A DNA stretch of 64,000 nt from Aurantimonas coralicida (GTDB lineage Bacteria > Pseudomonadota > Alphaproteobacteria > Rhizobiales > Rhizobiaceae). Of this stretch, positions 1 through 14,350 are shown piece by piece. The notes under the pieces are model-generated. The model was not told where the DNA came from. It saw only the letters and a program-made list of their open reading frames with translations, and did not search any database. Position 1 is the stretch's first letter; every line of letters begins with the position of its first letter. Location of the stretch: positions 1 through 64,000 of the forward strand of contig DRFF01000058.1 of NCBI GenBank assembly GCA_011050685.1, read 5' to 3'. Made by a program: the position numbers and the translations under genes.

Positions 1-2
1 CC

Positions 3-1016
3 CCGCCATTCTGGTGGCGGGCGCGCTCGTGGCCGACGCGACTTCTCGCACCGGCGGCGATGATCTACGGGCGCGTCGCCCGGCGCAATCTGGAGCGCGG
101 CGAGCGTGCCGACATCGATGTGCCGGTTTTGTGCGTTGGCAATTTCACCGTCGGCGGCGGCGGCAAGACGCCGACGGCGATGGCGCTTGGCCGGGCGGCG
201 AAGGCGGCGGGCCTTCGGCCCGGTTTCGTCTCCCGCGGTCATGGCCGATCGGGCCGTGGCGCCGTCGCGGTCGACCCGGAGCACCACTCGGCGGGCGAGG
301 TCGGTGATGAGCCGCTGCTGCTCGCAACCGTCGCGCCCACTGCTGTGGCGGTTGATCGTAAACAGGCGGCGGCGCTTTTGAAGCGCGAGCATGGCGTCAA
401 CTTCATCATCATGGACGACGGGTTCCAAAGTTCGCGCCTGTGGATCGATTACGCGCTCATCGTGATCGACGCACGGCGCGGACTCGGCAACGGTGCCGTC
501 ATCCCGGCGGGACCGGTGCGGGCGCCGGTCATCGACCAGATCCGATTGGCGGATGCTCTACTCGTGGTCGGTCAGGGCGACGGCGGCGACACGGTGATCC
601 GGCGGACGGCCCGAGCCAACAAGCCGGTCTTCGAGGCCGCGTTGAAGCCGCGCGACGGCGATCGGTTCCGCGCCATGCGGGTGCTCGCCTTCGCCGGCAT
701 CGCCGATCCGACGAAGTTTTATGCAAGCCTTGGGGCGCTCGGCGCGGACATCGTCGAGACCCGCGACTTTCCCGATCACCATGCTTTTTCAAAAGGCGAC
801 ATGGACGAGTTGTCCGCCGCCGCCTGGCGTTCAGGACTGCAATTGGCCACCACCCGCAAGGACGCGGTGCGGCTGGCGACGGGAACGGCCGCTCACCAGC
901 TATTCTTCAAGGAATGCGAGGTGCTCGACGTCGATCTGCGCTTCGAGCCGGACAGTCTCGGCGCACGAATCGTGCGGGATACGCGGCTGGCGTTTCGCCG
1001 CCGCAAGTTCCGGTAG
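3..1016 (+). CDS. lpxK: Tetraacyldisaccharide 4'-kinase LpxK (5' end outside window)
   Basis: LpxK phosphorylates the 4' position of the lipid A disaccharide precursor at the inner membrane, a late step of the Raetz pathway. The frame is open from the first base of the window and reads PPFWW near its start, which matches the conserved N-terminal APxFWW stretch of the family, so only a few residues and the start codon are missing. A P-loop, VGGGGKTPTA, follows about 45 residues later (around base 155), and MDDGFQS (around 412) and DARRGLGNG are further family motifs. The visible 337 residues fit the usual 330-340. The first internal ATG (base 60) would lose the conserved N terminus and is not the true start. 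Its partner genes, normally waaA or msbA, would lie to the left. Confidence 0.95.
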   Translation, partial: PPFWWRARSWPTRLLAPAAMIYGRVARRNLERGERADIDVPVLCVGNFTVGGGGKTPTAMALGRAAKAAGLRPGFVSRGHGRSGRGAVAVDPEHHSAGEVGDEPLLLATVAPTAVAVDRKQAAALLKREHGVNFIIMDDGFQSSRLWIDYALIVIDARRGLGNGAVIPAGPVRAPVIDQIRLADALLVVGQGDGGDTVIRRTARANKPVFEAALKPRDGDRFRAMRVLAFAGIADPTKFYASLGALGADIVETRDFPDHHAFSKGDMDELSAAAWRSGLQLATTRKDAVRLATGTAAHQLFFKECEVLDVDLRFEPDSLGARIVRDTRLAFRRRKFR

Positions 1017-1037
1017 GATTTCGCCCCGAAAGCGGTT

Positions 1038-1250
1038 TCAGCGCTTTCCGCCGGCCTCCATTTCGCGCCGGAACGAAGCCTCTCCATCCACATAGGCTTC
1101 CTGGCGTTCCACGCTCCAATAACGCAGGAGGTCGAGCGGAATCGCCTCGCCGGTGACGGCGCAGCGCACATAGGCGCCCGGCGTGATCACCTGAAAATCC
1201 GGCGTGCCGTATTTGAGCTTGGCTTCGCCGCCGCTCTCCATGCGGTTCAT
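1038..1250 (-). CDS. DUF2093 domain protein
   Basis: A 70-residue protein of the small alphaproteobacterial DUF2093 family, function unknown. The recognisable core is the stretch around YGTPDFQVITPGAYVRCAVTG followed by IPLDLLRYWSVERQEAY. I chose the ATG at 1250 (MNRMESGGEAKL) because family members begin just before this motif and have about this length. A longer frame reaches to 1334, but its extra 28 residues look noncoding. It is convergent with lpxK, 21 bp away, and lies downstream of mutL on the same strand. Confidence 0.85.
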   Translation of the reverse strand: MNRMESGGEAKLKYGTPDFQVITPGAYVRCAVTGEAIPLDLLRYWSVERQEAYVDGEASFRREMEAGGKR

Positions 1251-1349
1251 CGCTATCTCCGAAATGCTGCGGTCCGCCCGCCGGGTTCCAGGACCTTTGG
1301 ACACTTCCCTAATCCGCCGCCAAGGGCGCGTCAAACTTTGCGATGGACC

Positions 1350-3209
1350 CTATCGCCGGCCGAACATCTTTTCGATGTCGGCGAGCTTCAGCTCGATGAA
1401 GGTCGGGCGGCCGTGATTGCATTGGCCGGACCCCGGCGTCGTCTCCATGTCGCGCAACAGGGCATTCATCTCGTCCGGCTTCAGGTTCCGCCCGGACCGC
1501 ACCGAGCCGTGGCAGGCGATCGTCGCCGCGACATGGTCGATCCGGCCGCGCACCGTGTCCGACGTGCCGAACTCGGCCAGTTCGTCCGCCAGATCGCGGA
1601 CCAGCCGCTGGCAATCGACGCGGCCGAGGATCGCCGGTGTCTCGCGCACCGCAACGGCGCCCGGTCCGAAGCGCTCGATGCCGAGGCCGAGCTGCGCGAA
1701 GGTCGCCGCGTTGTCGGCGAGACGATCGGCGTCGTCCTCGGGCAGATCGACGATTTCCGGGATCAGCAGCAGCTGGGCGGGGAGGGGGCGGCCGTGCAGC
1801 GCCGTCTTCAGCGCCTCGTAGACCAGCCGCTCGTGCGCCGCGTGCTGGTCGACGATGACGATCCCGTCCTCGGTCTCGGCGACGATGAAGTTGCTGTGGA
1901 ATTGGGCCTTGGCCGCGCCGAGCGGGTGATCGCGCGCCTCGCTCGCGGCATCGTTGCCGACGGGGGCGCGCTGCGGCGATTCCTCTCCACCAGCCGGCTC
2001 GACTCCCGCTTCGGCCTCGGAACGCTCCAGCGTCGCCGCGCCGTCGGCGCCATTGAGCGGGCGGAAGGGCGATGCGCCGCCATCGTAGGCCGCCTGTCGC
2101 GGCGCCGCGAAGCCACCGGGGGCGAACCCGTCGAAGCGGCGAGCAGCGGGCGCTGCCGCGGGGGCGCCGTCCGGCCGGAAGCGCGCCATCAGGCCGGAAG
2201 CGTTGGCGGTCGAGGACCGCAAGCCCGCCTCGGTAAAGGCCTGGCGGATTGAACCGACGATAAGGCCGCGCACCAGGCCGGGATCGCGGAAGCGCACGTC
2301 GGCCTTCGCCGGATGCACATTGACGTCGACAAAAGCCGGATCGAGCGTCAGGAACAGTACCGCGATCGGGTGGCGGTCCTTCGCCAAAACGTCGGCATAG
2401 GCGCCCCTGAGCGCCGACAGGAGCATCTTGTCGCGTACCGGCCGGCCATTGACGTAGAAGAACTGCGCCAGCCCGTTGCCGCGATTGAAGGTCGGAAGCC
2501 CGGCGAAGCCCTCCAACCGGACCGCCTCGCGCACAGCGTCGATGGCGATGGCATTGTCGCCGAATTCGGCCCCAACGACGCCGCCGATGCGATGAATCCG
2601 GTCGGCGTACGACACCGCCTCGAAGATCGTGCGGCCGCGGTCGGGACCGGCCAGCTCGAACCGCACTTCGGGGAAGGCGATGGCGATACGGCGGACGATC
2701 TCGGTGATCGCGGCGCCTTCCGCCCGGTCGCTCTTGAGGAATTTCAACCGCGCCGGCACGGCGTGGAAAAGATCGCGGACCTCGATCACGGTTCCCTTGG
2801 ACAGGGCTGTCGGTCGCGGGCCGTCCAGACGGCCGCCATCGACGGAGATCTCATGCGCCTCGGCGGCGCCGTTGGCGCGGGATTTCAACGAGAGCCGCGC
2901 GACCGAGCCGATCGAAGGCAGCGCCTCGCCGCGAAAGCCGAGCGTGTCGATGGCCTCGAGACCCCCGGCAAGCTTGGAGGTGCAGTGCCGGCGCACCGCG
3001 AGCGGCAGTTCGTCCGCCGGAATGCCGCAGCCGTCGTCGCACACCCGGATCAGATTCTTGCCACCGCCGGCGGTCGCAATCTCGATGCGCCTCGCTCCGG
3101 CATCCAGCGCGTTCTCGACCAGTTCCTTAACGACGCTCGCCGGCCGTTCGACCACCTCGCCGGCGGCGATCTGGTCGATCAGGGCATCGGATAGCTGGCG
3201 GATGGGCAT
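1350..3209 (-). CDS. mutL: DNA mismatch repair protein MutL
   Basis: MutL couples MutS mismatch recognition to strand incision. The 619-residue protein has the GHKL ATPase motifs in order: [10 protein letters not shown] with the catalytic glutamate near residue 33, [18 protein letters not shown], and [12 protein letters not shown]. The C-terminal dimerisation/endonuclease region contains [12 protein letters not shown], and the end holds ACHGSVRSG and CNHGRPT, motifs typical of MutL proteins from bacteria that lack MutH. The linker is rich in Ala and Pro. I chose the ATG at 3209 ([13 protein letters not shown]) because conservation begins there; the in-frame ATG at 3302 adds 31 unconserved residues. 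It lies 125 bp downstream of glgX on the same strand. Confidence 0.97.
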   Translation of the reverse strand: MPIRQLSDALIDQIAAGEVVERPASVVKELVENALDAGARRIEIATAGGGKNLIRVCDDGCGIPADELPLAVRRHCTSKLAGGLEAIDTLGFRGEALPSIGSVARLSLKSRANGAAEAHEISVDGGRLDGPRPTALSKGTVIEVRDLFHAVPARLKFLKSDRAEGAAITEIVRRIAIAFPEVRFELAGPDRGRTIFEAVSYADRIHRIGGVVGAEFGDNAIAIDAVREAVRLEGFAGLPTFNRGNGLAQFFYVNGRPVRDKMLLSALRGAYADVLAKDRHPIAVLFLTLDPAFVDVNVHPAKADVRFRDPGLVRGLIVGSIRQAFTEAGLRSSTANASGLMARFRPDGAPAAAPAARRFDGFAPGGFAAPRQAAYDGGASPFRPLNGADGAATLERSEAEAGVEPAGGEESPQRAPVGNDAASEARDHPLGAAKAQFHSNFIVAETEDGIVIVDQHAAHERLVYEALKTALHGRPLPAQLLLIPEIVDLPEDDADRLADNAATFAQLGLGIERFGPGAVAVRETPAILGRVDCQRLVRDLADELAEFGTSDTVRGRIDHVAATIACHGSVRSGRNLKPDEMNALLRDMETTPGSGQCNHGRPTFIELKLADIEKMFGRR

Positions 3210-3334
3210 GGTCTGCAATCGGCCGGGTTCGGACAGGAAAAAGGGAGCGCGGCCCATGCCGACGCTCCCTTCCTTAGTACCGTCTCGTTGCTGTCGCGGC
3301 AAACCGGTACGCCCGCCGGCCTGTGGACGAAGGA

Positions 3335-5401
3335 TCAGGCCTCGCCGTCGTCCTGTTCCTCCAGCATGATGAAGACCGAGCGCGACTGCACCACGACGCC
3401 GTCGGCGTGATCGATCCGGCGCGGCTCGAGCTGCGGCCAGTCCGACTGGATATGCAGGCAGTAGACATGTCCCTCGCGCGGTTCGGGCAGTGTCACCGCG
3501 ACGTCTTCATGCGAGCCGTTGACGTAGATCACCGCGCGTTCGCTTTCGCTGTCGGCTTCGGTCTTCGGCGAATAGACCGACATGCCGACGAAGCGACGTT
3601 CCGGATCGTTCCAGTCGTCGTCCTCCATAGCGTGGCCGTCTTCCCGCAACCAGATCACGTCCTCAACATCGCCGCCCTCGACCAGTTCGCCGGTGAGAAA
3701 GCGGTCGGCATTGAGCGCCGGGTGCTCGCGGCGCAGTTTGGCCAGCTTGCCGGTGAATTCGATCAAGCCCTCGTCGGCGTTGTCCCAGTCGAGCCAGGTA
3801 ATCTCGTTGTCCTGGGCATAACCGTTGTTGTTGCCGCCCTGGGTGCGGCCGAACTCGTCGCCGGCGACGATCATCGGCGTGCCGCGCGCGACCAGCAGGC
3901 TCGCCAGCATCGCCCGGATGTCCTTGCCGCGCGCATCGATGACCGCCGGATCGTCGGTCTCGCCCTCGACGCCGTTGTTCCAGGAGTGATTGTCGTTGTG
4001 GCCGTCGCGATTGTCCTCGCCGTTGGCCTCGTTGTGCTTGTCCTCGTACATGGCGATGTCGGCGAGGGTGAAGCCGTCATGGGCGGCGATGAAATTGACG
4101 CCCGCGGAGGGTAGCCGGCCGTCGTGATTGTAAAGGTCGGCGGAGCCGGCAAGCCGCGTCGCCAGCGCCCCGATCATACCGGCCTCGCCCTTCCAGAACT
4201 TGCGGACGTCGTCGCGGAACTTGTCCTGCCACTCGAACCAGGGCTTGGGAAAATTGCCCACCTGATAACCGCCGGGGCCAACGTCCCACGGCTCGCCGAC
4301 ATGAATACGATCCTTCAGGACGTCATCTTTTTCGACCATCTTGAAGAATGGCGCGTCGTGCGAAAACCCCTCCGGCAGGCGGCCGAGCACCGTGCCAAGA
4401 TCGTAACGGAAGCCGTCGATCCCGGTCGCCTGGACCCAGGTACGCAGCACATCGATGAACATCTTGGCCACCGGTTCCTTGTGGGTCGCCATGGTGTTGC
4501 CGGTGCCGGTGTCGTTCAGCATGAACTCCGGCTCGCCTTCGGGATGGCGGTAGTAGAGCAGATTGTCGAGGCCGCGATAGCAGATCGTCGGCCCTTCCTC
4601 GGAGCCCTCGCCGGAGTGGTTGAAGACGACGTCAAGGAGAACCCGGATGCCGCGCGCGTGCATCGCCTCGACGACCTTGCGAATCTCGGCGAAGCCACCA
4701 GGGGCGAGGCGTGGGTCCGGCGCCATATGAGTGATCGGGTTATAGCCCCAAGCGTTGGTCAGGTTGAAATTGAGGAGATGGCCTTCGTCGATCCAGGCGG
4801 CGAGCGGCATCAGTTCGACCGTGTCGATGCCGACCTTCTGCAAGTGATCGAGGAAGTATGGCTCGGCCAGCGCCGCGACGGTACCGCGAATTTCCGCCGG
4901 CACGTCCGGGTGCCGCTGAGAATAGGCGCGGACCAAGAGTTCGTAGGTGAGCCCGGGGTTCGCAAAGGGCAGCGGCTTGGCGTCGCGGTCCGGCGCTGTA
5001 ACGATGGCGCGCGGCAGGAACGGAGCGCTGTCGATCTGGCGTTCGGGGGGGGCGGTCAGCGCCGGGCGGTAGGTGAACGGCCGGTCGAGCTGCACCGCAT
5101 AAGGGTCGACCAGGAATTTCGAATAGTCGAAGCGGTGGCCTTCCTCAGGCTTGTAGGGTCCGACGGCGCGCAGGCCATAGCGGGTGCCGGCGGCCAGGCC
5201 CGGCACAAAGCCGAAGCGAGTGCCACCATCGCGACCGGGAAGCGGGATGCGGTCGGTTTCCTGGGTGCCGCCCTCATCGAAAAGGCAGACATGAATCTCG
5301 TCGGCATTCTCGGAATAGACGGCGAAATGCACGCCGCCGTCGTCGATCGTCGCACCGAGCGATGCGGGAGCGCCGCGCTCGGCTGTGATGGTGTTGCTCA
5401 T
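3335..5401 (-). CDS. glgX: Glycogen debranching enzyme GlgX
   Basis: GlgX hydrolyses alpha-1,6 branches left after phosphorylase has trimmed glycogen. The 688-residue protein has an N-terminal CBM48-type beta domain (about residues 10-110) and a GH13 catalytic barrel. Visible barrel motifs are [20 protein letters not shown] with the nucleophile Asp, [14 protein letters not shown] with the acid Glu, and [13 protein letters not shown]. The tract [20 protein letters not shown] is characteristic of GlgX and isoamylase. It is the last gene of the glycogen operon, 12 bp after pgm. An alternative role as an isoamylase-type debrancher in trehalose synthesis is less likely next to glgP, glgC and glgA. 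Confidence 0.95.
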   Translation of the reverse strand: MSNTITAERGAPASLGATIDDGGVHFAVYSENADEIHVCLFDEGGTQETDRIPLPGRDGGTRFGFVPGLAAGTRYGLRAVGPYKPEEGHRFDYSKFLVDPYAVQLDRPFTYRPALTAPPERQIDSAPFLPRAIVTAPDRDAKPLPFANPGLTYELLVRAYSQRHPDVPAEIRGTVAALAEPYFLDHLQKVGIDTVELMPLAAWIDEGHLLNFNLTNAWGYNPITHMAPDPRLAPGGFAEIRKVVEAMHARGIRVLLDVVFNHSGEGSEEGPTICYRGLDNLLYYRHPEGEPEFMLNDTGTGNTMATHKEPVAKMFIDVLRTWVQATGIDGFRYDLGTVLGRLPEGFSHDAPFFKMVEKDDVLKDRIHVGEPWDVGPGGYQVGNFPKPWFEWQDKFRDDVRKFWKGEAGMIGALATRLAGSADLYNHDGRLPSAGVNFIAAHDGFTLADIAMYEDKHNEANGEDNRDGHNDNHSWNNGVEGETDDPAVIDARGKDIRAMLASLLVARGTPMIVAGDEFGRTQGGNNNGYAQDNEITWLDWDNADEGLIEFTGKLAKLRREHPALNADRFLTGELVEGGDVEDVIWLREDGHAMEDDDWNDPERRFVGMSVYSPKTEADSESERAVIYVNGSHEDVAVTLPEPREGHVYCLHIQSDWPQLEPRRIDHADGVVVQSRSVFIMLEEQDDGEA

Positions 5402-5413
5402 TGAGCCTCTTGG

Positions 5414-8491
<3,078 letters not shown>

Positions 8492-8492
<1 letters not shown>

Positions 8493-9763
8493 CAGTAGGT
8501 CAGCCTGTCGATCATTGGTTTGGTCACCAGGCAGATTCCGCTTTCCGTTCGCCGAAACCGCTTGGCGTCGAGCTCCGGATCCTCGCCGATCACCAGGCCG
8601 TCCGGGATATGGACGCCGCGATCGATGACGACATTGGAGATCCGGGCATGTCGGCCGATGTGACATTGCGGCAGGACGACCGCGTAGTCGAGCCGCGAAT
8701 AGGAGCTCTGGCGCACACCGGTGAACAGCAGTGACCGGTTCAACATGCCGCCCGAGATGATGCAGTCACCGGAGACCAGCGAGGACACGGCCATTCCACG
8801 GCGTCCCTCCTCGTCATGGACGAACTTTGCCGGCGGCACGATCTCGGCATAGGTCCAGATCGGCCAGTCGCGATCGTAGATGTCGAGCGGCGGGATGATG
8901 TCGGTGAGATCGATATTGGCCCGCCAGTACGCATCGACGGTCCCCACGTCGCGCCAATAGGCTTCGGTGTCGGGCTCGGCCGCCGAGCGCACGACCGAAT
9001 CGCTGAAGCGATGGGCGTAGGCGCTGCCGTGTTTGACGATATGTGGAATGATGTCCTTGCCGAAGTCGCGGTTGGAGTTCGGATCGGCTGCGTCCCGCCG
9101 CAGCTGGTCCATCAGGAAATTGGTCTCAAACACATAGATGCCCATCGAGGCGAGGGCGGTGTCCGGCCGACCGGGGATCGCCGGTGGATCCGCCGGCTTC
9201 TCCACGAAATCGGTGATCTTGTAATTTTCGTCGACATGCATGACGCCGAAGGCGACGGCCTCCATGCGCGGCACCTCCAGACAGCCGACGGTGACGTCCG
9301 CGCCGCTGTCGACATGCTGCTGCAGCATGACCTCGTAGTCCATCTTGTAGATGTGGTCGCCCGCCAGAATGACGATGTAGCGCGGTGCGTAGTCCTCGAT
9401 GATGTCGATGTTCTGATAGACCGCGTCCGCCGTGCCTTCATACCACTGGGTTTCCGAGACGCGTTGGCTGGCCGGCAGGATATCGAAGCTCTCGTTGCGG
9501 CCGGGCCTGAGGAAGTTCCAGCCGTGCTGCAGATGGCGGATCAGGCTGTGCGCCTTGTATTGGGTGGCGACGCCGATGCGGCGGATGCCGGAATTGATGG
9601 CGTTCGACAGCGCGAAATCGATGATCCGCGTCTTGCCGCCGAAAAAGACGGCGGGCTTGGCCCGTGTGTCGGTCATTTCCATCAACCGGCTGCCACGGCC
9701 GCCGGCCAGCACATAGGCCATGGTGTCGCGAGCCAACGGTCCGGCGCGTCTGTTGTCAGGCAT
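8492..9763 (-). CDS. glgC: Glucose-1-phosphate adenylyltransferase GlgC
   Basis: Makes ADP-glucose from ATP and glucose 1-phosphate and is the regulated step of bacterial glycogen synthesis. The 423-residue protein has the nucleotidyltransferase signature [12 protein letters not shown] near residues 16-28, then [48 protein letters not shown] and a C-terminal left-handed helix domain. I chose the ATG at 9763 because an AGGA-type ribosome site (GGGAGGAACC) lies just before it and family homology begins there; the frame stays open far upstream only as a shadow of glgP. The 173-bp spacer before it is where many relatives carry glgB; no glgB remnant is visible there. Confidence 0.97.
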
Positions 9764-9936
9764 GGTTCCTCCCACAAATTTTTGCAGGGGCGGCCCGAGC
9801 GTCGTTCGCCGCGATCCGACTTCGAATGCTTCCTTGTCCCGCTCCCTGTCCTTAGAGAGCACGATATAGCGCACGCGGGTCAAGCGGCCATACCAAGTCA
9901 GCGTCGCCAAACGCCGCACGAAGCGGGGGTAGGGCG

Positions 9937-12438
9937 TTAGCGGTCGCCTCTCGGACCTGCTTTCCAGATGTCGCGCGCATATTCCCGGATCGAGCGATCC
10001 GAGGAGAACCATCCCATGCGGGCGGTGTTGTGGACCGCTTTGGCCTGCCATTCGTCCGGGCGTTGCCACAGGGCGTCGAGCTGGCGCTGGGTGTCCCAAT
10101 AGGCCTTGAAGTCGGCGCAGGTCATCCACCAGTCGTTGTTGTAGAGGTTCGACACCAGGGAATGGTAACGGGACGGGTCCTCGGGCGAGAATACGCCGGA
10201 GGAAATCGCGTCCAGCACCTCGCGAAGCAGAGGCTGTCCCTCGATGATCGAGCGGCCGCTGTGGGTTTCGCGCCGGCGTTCCGCCACCTGTTCGGCGGTC
10301 AGGCCGAAGATGAAGATGTTGTCCTCGCCCAGATGCTCGAGCATCTCGACATTGGCGCCGTCGAGGGTTCCGATGGTCAGGGCGCCGTTGAGCGCGAACT
10401 TCATGTTGCCGGTGCCCGATGCCTCGAGCCCGGCGGTGGAGATCTGCTCGGACAAGTCGGCCGCCGGCATGATGATCTCGGCGAGGCTGACATTGTAGTT
10501 CGGGATGAACACGACCTTCAAAAGGCCGCGCACCGAGGGATCGGAATTGATCATCTGCGCGACATCGTTGGCCAGATGAATGATTTCCTTGGCCTGGGCG
10601 TAGCTCGGCGCGGCCTTGCCGGCAAAGATTTTCACCCGCGGCGTCCAGTTGTGCTCGGGATGAGCGCGAATCTGGTCGTAGAGCGCGATCGCCTCGATGA
10701 TGTTGAGGAACTGCCGCTTGTATTCGTGGATGCGCTTGACGTGGATGTCGAAGATCGCGTCGGGGTCGACGCTGGTCGCCATCCGTTCGCCGATGAGGCC
10801 CGACAGACGCTCCTTGTTGCGGCGCTTGACCGCCGCAAAACGTTCGCGAAAGCTCGAATCGTCGGCGAGCGCGTCGATCTCGCGGATCTTCTCGATGTCG
10901 TCGAGGAAGCCGGGGCCGATCGCGTCGGTGATCAAGGCGGTGAGGTCCGGGTTCGCCTGCATCAGCCAGCGCCTCGGGGTCACGCCGTTGGTCTTGTTCT
11001 CGATCCGGTCGGGATAAAGCTCGTGCAGATGATGGAAGACGGTCTCCTTCATCAACTCCGTGTGCAGCGCCGAGACACCGTTCACTGCGTGGCTGCCGAC
11101 AAAGGCGAGCTGGCCCATGCGCACGCGGCGTCCGTTGCCCTCGTCGATCAGTGAGATCGCGGCGACCTTGGCATCGTCGAAGCCCTTGTCCTGCGCGGCT
11201 GCCCGGATGATGTTGGCGTTGATGGCGTAGATGATCTGCATCTGCCGCGGCAGCAGCCGCTCGAACAGATGGATCGGCCAGTGCTCCAGCGCCTCCGGTA
11301 ACAGGGTGTGGTTGGTGTAGGAGAAGGTTGCCCGGGTGATATCCCAGGCGGCGTTCCATTCAAAGCCGTGAACGTCGATCAACAGCCGCATCAACTCCGC
11401 GACGGAGACCGCGGGATGGGTGTCGTTGAGCTGGATCGCGACCTTGTCGGCGAGGTTCGAGAGGGTCTCGTTCTTTTCCAGATGGCGCTTGATGACGTCC
11501 TGGAGCGAGGCGGAGGAGAAGAAATACTCCTGCCGCAGACGCAATTCCTGGCCGGCCTGGTGCGAGTCAGCGGGATAGAGCACCCGGGTGATCGCCTCGG
11601 CCTTGTTGGATTCGACCAAGGCGCCGATGTGGTCGCCGGAATTGAAAGCATCGAGCAGGATCGGGTCGAGCGCCTGGGCGCTCCACAGTCGCAGCGTGTT
11701 CACCTGTTCGCCGCGCCAGCCCACCATCGGCGTGTCGAAGGCGACGGCGAGCACGCGCTCGGCCGGCCGCCAGACCAGCCGTGCCGGATGGCCGGGCTCC
11801 TGTATCGATACCACCTTGCCGCCGAAGCCGATCTCGTAGGCGGAGTCGCGCCGTTCGAACTCCCACGGATTGCCGTGGACGAGCCAGGTTTCCGGCAGTT
11901 CGACCTGCGCGCCGTCGGCGATCTCCTGGCGGAAGAAGCCGTGGACGTAGCGAATGCCGTAGCCGAAGCCGGGGACCCCGGTCGACGCCATGGATTCCAT
12001 GAAGCAGGCGGCGAGCCGGCCGAGGCCGCCATTGCCGAGCGCGGCGTCCGGCTCGAGCAGCTCCACCATGTCGAGCTCGACACCATAGCGGGCGAGGGCC
12101 TCGCTGATCTGTTCGGTCAGCCCGAGATTGCTGATCGCGTCGCGCAACATGCGGCCGATCAGGAATTCCATCGACAGATAGCAGACCTGCTTTTCGTTGC
12201 TGGCCGCGATCCGATCGGCGGATTCAAACCAATGGTCGATAATGCGGTCGCGGACGGCGAGCGTTGTGGCGCGCAGCCAGTCATATTTGCGCGCCGCGTC
12301 CGGGTGCTTGCCGATCGAATAGGTCAGCTTTTCGACGATCTGGCGCGCCAGCGTATCGGAGTCGTTGAGCCGCGGCTCCAGCTTTGCCGCGCCGTTGCTG
12401 TTGCGGGCGGCTTCGGCCGTCTTGAGCGTCGCGGACAT
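9937..12438 (-). CDS. glgP: Glycogen phosphorylase GlgP
   Basis: Phosphorolyses alpha-1,4-glucans to glucose 1-phosphate, using pyridoxal phosphate. The 833-residue GT35 protein shows [31 protein letters not shown] and, near the C terminus, the PLP-lysine signature [20 protein letters not shown]. The acceptor-site stretch [12 protein letters not shown] is also present. The ATG at 12438 overlaps the pgi stop by one base (TGATG), which fixes the start and suggests translational coupling. Length is typical of bacterial GlgP/MalP; the glycogen operon favours GlgP. Confidence 0.97.
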   Translation of the reverse strand: MSATLKTAEAARNSNGAAKLEPRLNDSDTLARQIVEKLTYSIGKHPDAARKYDWLRATTLAVRDRIIDHWFESADRIAASNEKQVCYLSMEFLIGRMLRDAISNLGLTEQISEALARYGVELDMVELLEPDAALGNGGLGRLAACFMESMASTGVPGFGYGIRYVHGFFRQEIADGAQVELPETWLVHGNPWEFERRDSAYEIGFGGKVVSIQEPGHPARLVWRPAERVLAVAFDTPMVGWRGEQVNTLRLWSAQALDPILLDAFNSGDHIGALVESNKAEAITRVLYPADSHQAGQELRLRQEYFFSSASLQDVIKRHLEKNETLSNLADKVAIQLNDTHPAVSVAELMRLLIDVHGFEWNAAWDITRATFSYTNHTLLPEALEHWPIHLFERLLPRQMQIIYAINANIIRAAAQDKGFDDAKVAAISLIDEGNGRRVRMGQLAFVGSHAVNGVSALHTELMKETVFHHLHELYPDRIENKTNGVTPRRWLMQANPDLTALITDAIGPGFLDDIEKIREIDALADDSSFRERFAAVKRRNKERLSGLIGERMATSVDPDAIFDIHVKRIHEYKRQFLNIIEAIALYDQIRAHPEHNWTPRVKIFAGKAAPSYAQAKEIIHLANDVAQMINSDPSVRGLLKVVFIPNYNVSLAEIIMPAADLSEQISTAGLEASGTGNMKFALNGALTIGTLDGANVEMLEHLGEDNIFIFGLTAEQVAERRRETHSGRSIIEGQPLLREVLDAISSGVFSPEDPSRYHSLVSNLYNNDWWMTCADFKAYWDTQRQLDALWQRPDEWQAKAVHNTARMGWFSSDRSIREYARDIWKAGPRGDR

Positions 12439-14093
12439 CAGGAACCTCTCATGGTGCGTATCGCCGTGATCAGTCCGGCTGTGGAGCCGTCCCGGCCGTC
12501 GGCCTCCGCTTCGCCGGTGACCACCGGAACAAGTTTCATCGCCAGTTCCTTGCCGAGCTCGACGCCCCACTGGTCGAATGCATTGATGCCGTAAAGCTGG
12601 GCTTCGACGAAGACGCGGTGCTCATAGAGCGCGATCAGCCGGCCGAGCGTCGCCGGATCGAGCTGCCGGTAGAGGATGGTCAGCGACGGACGTTCGCCGG
12701 GAAACACCCGGTGCGGCGCGATCTGCTCGGCCTCTGCCTCGCTTCGACCGGCCGCGATCAACTGCTCGCGGGCCTCGTCGAGCGTGCGGCCGCGCATCAG
12801 CGCCTCGCTCTGGGCCAGACAATTCGCCAGCAGGAGGTTTTGATGGGTCTGCATGTCGGACGGCTCGTGAGCGCGCGCGCCGACAATGAATTCGACCGGA
12901 ACGACGTCGGTCCCCTGATGCAGAAGCTGGAAAAACGCGTGCTGACCGTTCGTCCCGGGTTCGCCCCAGACGACCGGTCCGCTGACCGCGACCGGCTGGC
13001 CGTCGAGTCCCACTCGCTTGCCGTTCGATTCCATGTCGAGCTGCTGGAGATAGGCCGGAAAGCGGGCGAGCCGCTGATCGTAGGGAATGATCGCCCGCGT
13101 CGGATAGTGGCAGACCGCGCGGTGCCAATAGCCGACGAGGCCGAGCAAAACGGGAAGATTCTCGCCGAGGGGGGCGGTCTTGAAGTGCTGGTCGACATCG
13201 CGTGCGCCGGCGAGAAATTCGCGGAAGCGCTGCGCGCCGATGGCGATCATCAGCGGCAGGCCGATCGCCGACCAGATCGAATAGCGTCCGCCGACCCAAT
13301 CCCAGAAGCCGAAGATGCGATCCTCGGGAATGCCGAAACTCGCGACCTTGTCGAGGGCGGTGGAAACGGCGGCAAACTGCTCGGCCACCGCCGCCTCGCC
13401 GAGCGCGGCGACGAGCCAGCGCCGCGCCGTGTCGGCATTGGTCATCGTCTCGATGGTGGTGAAGGTCTTCGAGGCGACGATGATCAGCGTCGTCGCCGGA
13501 TCGAGGTCCTTGAGCGTGTCGGCGATGTGGGCGCCGTCGACATTCGAGACGAAATGGATGCGTGGACCGTCGTGATAGGGCGCGAGCGCGAGAGTCGCCA
13601 TGGCCGGGCCGAGATCGGAGCCGCCGATGCCGATATTGACGACGTCGGTGATGGCGCCGTCGTGCGCTCCGCGTACCTCGCCGTTGCGGATGCGCTCGGC
13701 GAAGGCGCCCATCGCGCGCAGCACGTCTTCGATCGCACCGCTGACCGGCTCGCCGTCCGCTCTATAGCCATCCTTGGGCTCGCCCCGCAGCGCGACGTGG
13801 AGGACGGAACGGTCCTCTGTCTCGTTGATCCGCTCGCCGGCAAACATCGCGTCCCGTCGTGCCTCGACCCCGCGCTCTCGGGCCAGGTCGAGTAGCGCGG
13901 CGAGCGCTTTAGCGTCGATGGCGGTCTTCGAATAATCGAGAACGACGTCGCCGAGACGCGCGGAAAAGCGCGCGAAGCGCCCGGGGTCGTCGGCGAACAA
14001 CTGGCGGATTCCGCGTGACCGCGCCGTCGTCGCGATTGTGTCGAGTTCGCTGCGGCCGTCGCTCGGGGTGTTGCGATTGTTAGGTTGGCTCAT
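12438..14093 (-). CDS. pgi: Glucose-6-phosphate isomerase
   Basis: Interconverts glucose 6-phosphate and fructose 6-phosphate. The 551-residue protein contains [12 protein letters not shown], the phosphate-binding stretch [13 protein letters not shown], the PGI signature [13 protein letters not shown] and, near the C terminus, [13 protein letters not shown]. The ATG at 14093 (MSQPNNRN) is chosen over one at 14135, which would add 14 residues without similarity. It is the first gene of the glycogen operon and joins glgP by a TGATG overlap. The arrangement ties glycogen synthesis to gluconeogenic hexose phosphate, which the Calvin cycle genes later in the window can supply. Confidence 0.97.
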   Translation of the reverse strand: MSQPNNRNTPSDGRSELDTIATTARSRGIRQLFADDPGRFARFSARLGDVVLDYSKTAIDAKALAALLDLARERGVEARRDAMFAGERINETEDRSVLHVALRGEPKDGYRADGEPVSGAIEDVLRAMGAFAERIRNGEVRGAHDGAITDVVNIGIGGSDLGPAMATLALAPYHDGPRIHFVSNVDGAHIADTLKDLDPATTLIIVASKTFTTIETMTNADTARRWLVAALGEAAVAEQFAAVSTALDKVASFGIPEDRIFGFWDWVGGRYSIWSAIGLPLMIAIGAQRFREFLAGARDVDQHFKTAPLGENLPVLLGLVGYWHRAVCHYPTRAIIPYDQRLARFPAYLQQLDMESNGKRVGLDGQPVAVSGPVVWGEPGTNGQHAFFQLLHQGTDVVPVEFIVGARAHEPSDMQTHQNLLLANCLAQSEALMRGRTLDEAREQLIAAGRSEAEAEQIAPHRVFPGERPSLTILYRQLDPATLGRLIALYEHRVFVEAQLYGINAFDQWGVELGKELAMKLVPVVTGEAEADGRDGSTAGLITAIRTMRGS

Positions 14094-14314
14094 TCGGGCT
14101 GCTATCCGCCGTGTGTGTTTTTGCCGAGCCCCCAATCCCCGCCTGGTCGAGGCCTTTTAAGCGCGTTGCACATGAGAGGCAAACAATCCGGCTGTGGAAA
14201 ACTGACGCATTTTCGGGCAGTGGGGAAATCTGCAACACAATTCATCGACCCTCCAAGTGGGGCTCGTGGCTGTTTCCTTGGATGCGGAGGACGTCTTCTC
14301 AGCCGGGTTGGGGC

Positions 14315-14344
14315 GGGAGGCCGCCATTCGAACGGCGGCCTCCC
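14315..14344 (-). terminator. Strong stem-loop after the aldehyde dehydrogenase gene
   Basis: An 11-bp perfect stem (GGGAGGCCGCC / GGCGGCCTCCC) with an 8-base loop lies 6 bp past the dehydrogenase stop and upstream of pgi. No T-run follows on either strand, so it may act as an mRNA 3' stabiliser or weak terminator rather than a classical intrinsic terminator. The pgi promoter must lie between 14094 and about 14310; I could not assign -35/-10 boxes. Confidence 0.5.
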
Positions 14345-14350
14345 ACAAGG

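Noticed and set aside
1028-1048. GAAAGC/GCTTTC hairpin as a terminator of lpxK
   Set aside because: The stem is only 6 bp, overlaps the 3' end of the DUF2093 gene and has no T-run.
9764-11359. An upstream extension of the glgC frame, looking like a 955-residue fusion
   Set aside because: The extra part lies in glgP in another frame and reads as low-complexity Arg/Gln-rich sequence. The ribosome site before 9763 fixes the start.
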